Source of the DNA: Microbulbifer bruguierae
GTDB lineage: Bacteria > Pseudomonadota > Gammaproteobacteria > Pseudomonadales > Cellvibrionaceae
DNA: 64,000 nucleotides
Reading direction: 5' to 3'
Assembly: GCF_029869925.1 (NCBI RefSeq)
Contig: NZ_CP118605.1
Location: 2,818,001 to 2,882,000 of the forward strand
Position numbers and translations under genes: made by a program. This document shows, piece by piece, positions 62,492-64,000 of the stretch (position 1 is the stretch's first letter; each line of letters opens with the position of its first letter). Under the pieces are notes generated by a model. It had not been told where the DNA came from and did no database searches. It saw only the letters and a program-made list of their open reading frames with translations.

Positions 62492-64000
62492 CTATCCGCC
62501 CCTGGCTTCCTCCAGCTGTTCGGATATTTCCAACCACTCCATTTCCAGCGCATCCAGGGTTTCGCGGGCCTGCCCCTGCTCCTGGGTCAGGCGGGTAATT
62601 TCATCCTGCTGGCCACCGCTGTACAGACTTTCGTCTGCCAAGCGGGATTCCAGAGCGTGTAACGCCTGCTCCGCCTTTGCCATCTTTTGCTCGATGCTTT
62701 TCAGCTTGTTGGTGAGCGGCTTCAATTGTTCCCGCAGGGCGGCAGCAGCACGGCGCTGGGCTTTTTTGTCTTCCGCTGATTTATCACCAGTTTGGGTTTC
62801 AGCTGATTCCGCCGGGGTTTCCTGACGGCGCTTCTCATCCCGTTTGAAGCTGAGTAACCACTGCTTGTAGTCATCCAGGTCACCGTCATAGGGCTCGGCG
62901 CGACCGTCCGCCACCAGGATGAATTCATCGGTGGTATTGGCCAGCAGGTGACGGTCGTGGGAAACCAGAATCATTGCACCGGGGAATTCTGCCAGCGCCA
63001 GAGTGAGGGCGTGACGCATCTCCAGATCCAGGTGATTGGTGGGCTCGTCCAGCAACAGCAGGTTTGGCTTTTGCCACGCCAGCAGCGCCAGCGCGACCCG
63101 CGCTTTTTCACCGCCGGAAAAACCGCCCACAGGTTCAAACACGCGGTCGCCCACGAATCCGTAACCACCAAGAAAATCCCGCAGCTGTTGCTCGCTGGCA
63201 TCCGGGGAAAGTCGCTGCAGATGCAGCAGAGGTGAGGCCTTGGCATCCAGCGCTTCCAGCTGGTGCTGGGCGAAATAGCCGATCCGCAGGTGTTCGCCAC
63301 ACTGGCGTTCCCCCGATAGCAGTGGCAGGTCGCCGGCGAGGGTTTTGATCAGGGACGATTTACCGGCCCCGTTGGGGCCCAGCAGGCCGATGCGGCGGCC
63401 GGGCTGAACACCGAGCTCCACCCGCGGCATGATGGTTTTTCCGGAATAACCGATCTCCGCCTCACGCAGGTCAATCAGCGGGTTGGAAACCTTGTCCGCA
63501 CAGGGCAGGCGGAAGCGGAACGGTGAATCCACGTGGGCCGGAGCGATTTCCGCCATGCGATCCAGTGCCTTGAGGCGGCTTTGCGCCTGCTTGGCCTTGG
63601 TCGCCTTGGCGCGGAAGCGGCGCACGAAGTCTTCCATATGCGCGCGCTCGGCTTGCTGCTTCTCGTACTGAACCTGCTGTTGCGCCAGGCGTTCAGCACG
63701 GGTGCGCTCGAAGGCGGTGTAGTTGCCGCTGTAGAGCACCAGTTCTTGCTGTTCAAAACTGATGATGCCGTCGACCACGGCATCGAGAAAGTCGCGGTCA
63801 TGGGAGATGATCAGCAGGGTGCCGGGAAATCGCTGGAGCCACTGCTCCAGCCACAGGGTGGCATCCAGATCCAGGTGGTTGGTGGGTTCGTCCAGTAACA
63901 GCAGGTCTGCTGGGCACATCAGTGCACGTGCCAGGTTCAGGCGGATGCGCCAGCCACCGGAAAAGCTTTTTACCGGGCGCTGTTGGTCTGCGTGAGAAAA
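62492..64000 (-). CDS. yheS: ABC-F family ATPase (YheS type), N-terminal part outside window
   Basis: Ribosome-associated ABC-F protein, 503 residues visible; about the first 140 residues lie past the right edge. Visible in order: first signature FSGGWRIRLNLARAL, Walker B LLLLDEPTNHLDLDA, the ABC-F linker with QSRLKALDRMAEIAPAHVD, second Walker A GPNGAGKSSLIK, second signature FSGGEKARVALALL and LLLLDEPTNHLDLE, then a coiled-coil C-terminal tail. The full pattern matches E. coli YheS closely. No membrane part is present. Its exact role on the ribosome is not settled. Confidence 0.94.
   Translation of the reverse strand, partial: FSHADQQRPVKSFSGGWRIRLNLARALMCPADLLLLDEPTNHLDLDATLWLEQWLQRFPGTLLIISHDRDFLDAVVDGIISFEQQELVLYSGNYTAFERTRAERLAQQQVQYEKQQAERAHMEDFVRRFRAKATKAKQAQSRLKALDRMAEIAPAHVDSPFRFRLPCADKVSNPLIDLREAEIGYSGKTIMPRVELGVQPGRRIGLLGPNGAGKSSLIKTLAGDLPLLSGERQCGEHLRIGYFAQHQLEALDAKASPLLHLQRLSPDASEQQLRDFLGGYGFVGDRVFEPVGGFSGGEKARVALALLAWQKPNLLLLDEPTNHLDLEMRHALTLALAEFPGAMILVSHDRHLLANTTDEFILVADGRAEPYDGDLDDYKQWLLSFKRDEKRRQETPAESAETQTGDKSAEDKKAQRRAAAALREQLKPLTNKLKSIEQKMAKAEQALHALESRLADESLYSGGQQDEITRLTQEQGQARETLDALEMEWLEISEQLEEARGG

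Overview
The window is 64 kb of GC-rich chromosome from a Gammaproteobacterium. Gene order closely follows a block known from Pseudomonas (pst-phoU, phoBR, ubiAC, oxyR-recG, ridA-spoT-rpoZ-gmk, yicC-rph-crc-pyrE, argB-algC-coaBC-radC, rpmBG, mutM-coaD-rsmD-ftsYEX-rpoH). The secreted protease with a polyserine linker and the many acidic outer-membrane beta-barrel proteins point to a marine member of Cellvibrionales such as Microbulbifer. That placement is inference; no rRNA is present to test it. I see no tRNA, rRNA, CRISPR array, phage or intact insertion sequence.

Layout. 1-1342: TRAP transporter permeases (the large one cut by the left edge). 1487-7136: phosphate uptake regulon pstS, then pstC-pstA-pstB-phoU, with two Pho-box promoters and a terminator between pstS and pstC. 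7497-13746: a putative porin, a secreted M48 protease with TPR repeats, small conserved proteins, yaaA, a DUF938 methyltransferase and a TraF_2-type outer-membrane protein. 13862-17666, leftward: phoB-phoR with a near-perfect Pho box, then ubiC-ubiA. 17877-21243: a dicarboxylate/amino-acid symporter and two tandem paralogous exported proteins of unknown family. 21244-30049: recG-oxyR, a small membrane protein, a nucleotide-sugar-epimerase-like protein, ridA, spoT, rpoZ, gmk. 30291-38317: an accessory block (fatty acid hydroxylase/sterol desaturase, Ahr-like aldehyde reductase, subtilisin-like protease, DUF805 protein, MFS transporter, glycosyltransferase) lying between gmk and yicC. 38325-46165: yicC, rph, a TPR protein, a Crc-like protein, pyrE, a DUF4124 protein, slmA, argB. 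46224-52275: algC with a membrane-anchored N-terminal extension, coaBC, radC, rpmB-rpmG, mutM. 52310-59936: gamma-glutamyltransferase, coaD, rsmD, ftsY-ftsE-ftsX and rpoH. 60205-64000: DUF423 protein, trmB, a beta-barrel protein with calcium-binding repeats, and an ABC-F protein cut by the right edge.

How parts work together. PhoR-PhoB would sense phosphate limitation through PstSCAB-PhoU, and all three promoters carrying Pho boxes keep the same 10-base gap to the -10 element. SpoT, RpoZ, Gmk and PyrE join nucleotide supply with (p)ppGpp control. RpmB/RpmG, Rph, RsmD and TrmB serve translation; FtsY, FtsE, FtsX and SlmA serve protein targeting and division.

The most unusual material is not coding. 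Two 114-base copies of a structured repeat lie in opposite orientation around the DUF423 gene and show compensatory changes in their inner hairpin. A third element of like architecture sits between ftsY and ftsE. There is also a 29-base-arm inverted repeat and a 13-base tandem repeat before spoT, a structured leader before the DUF805 gene, and a RutR-like palindrome upstream of the tandem paralogues.
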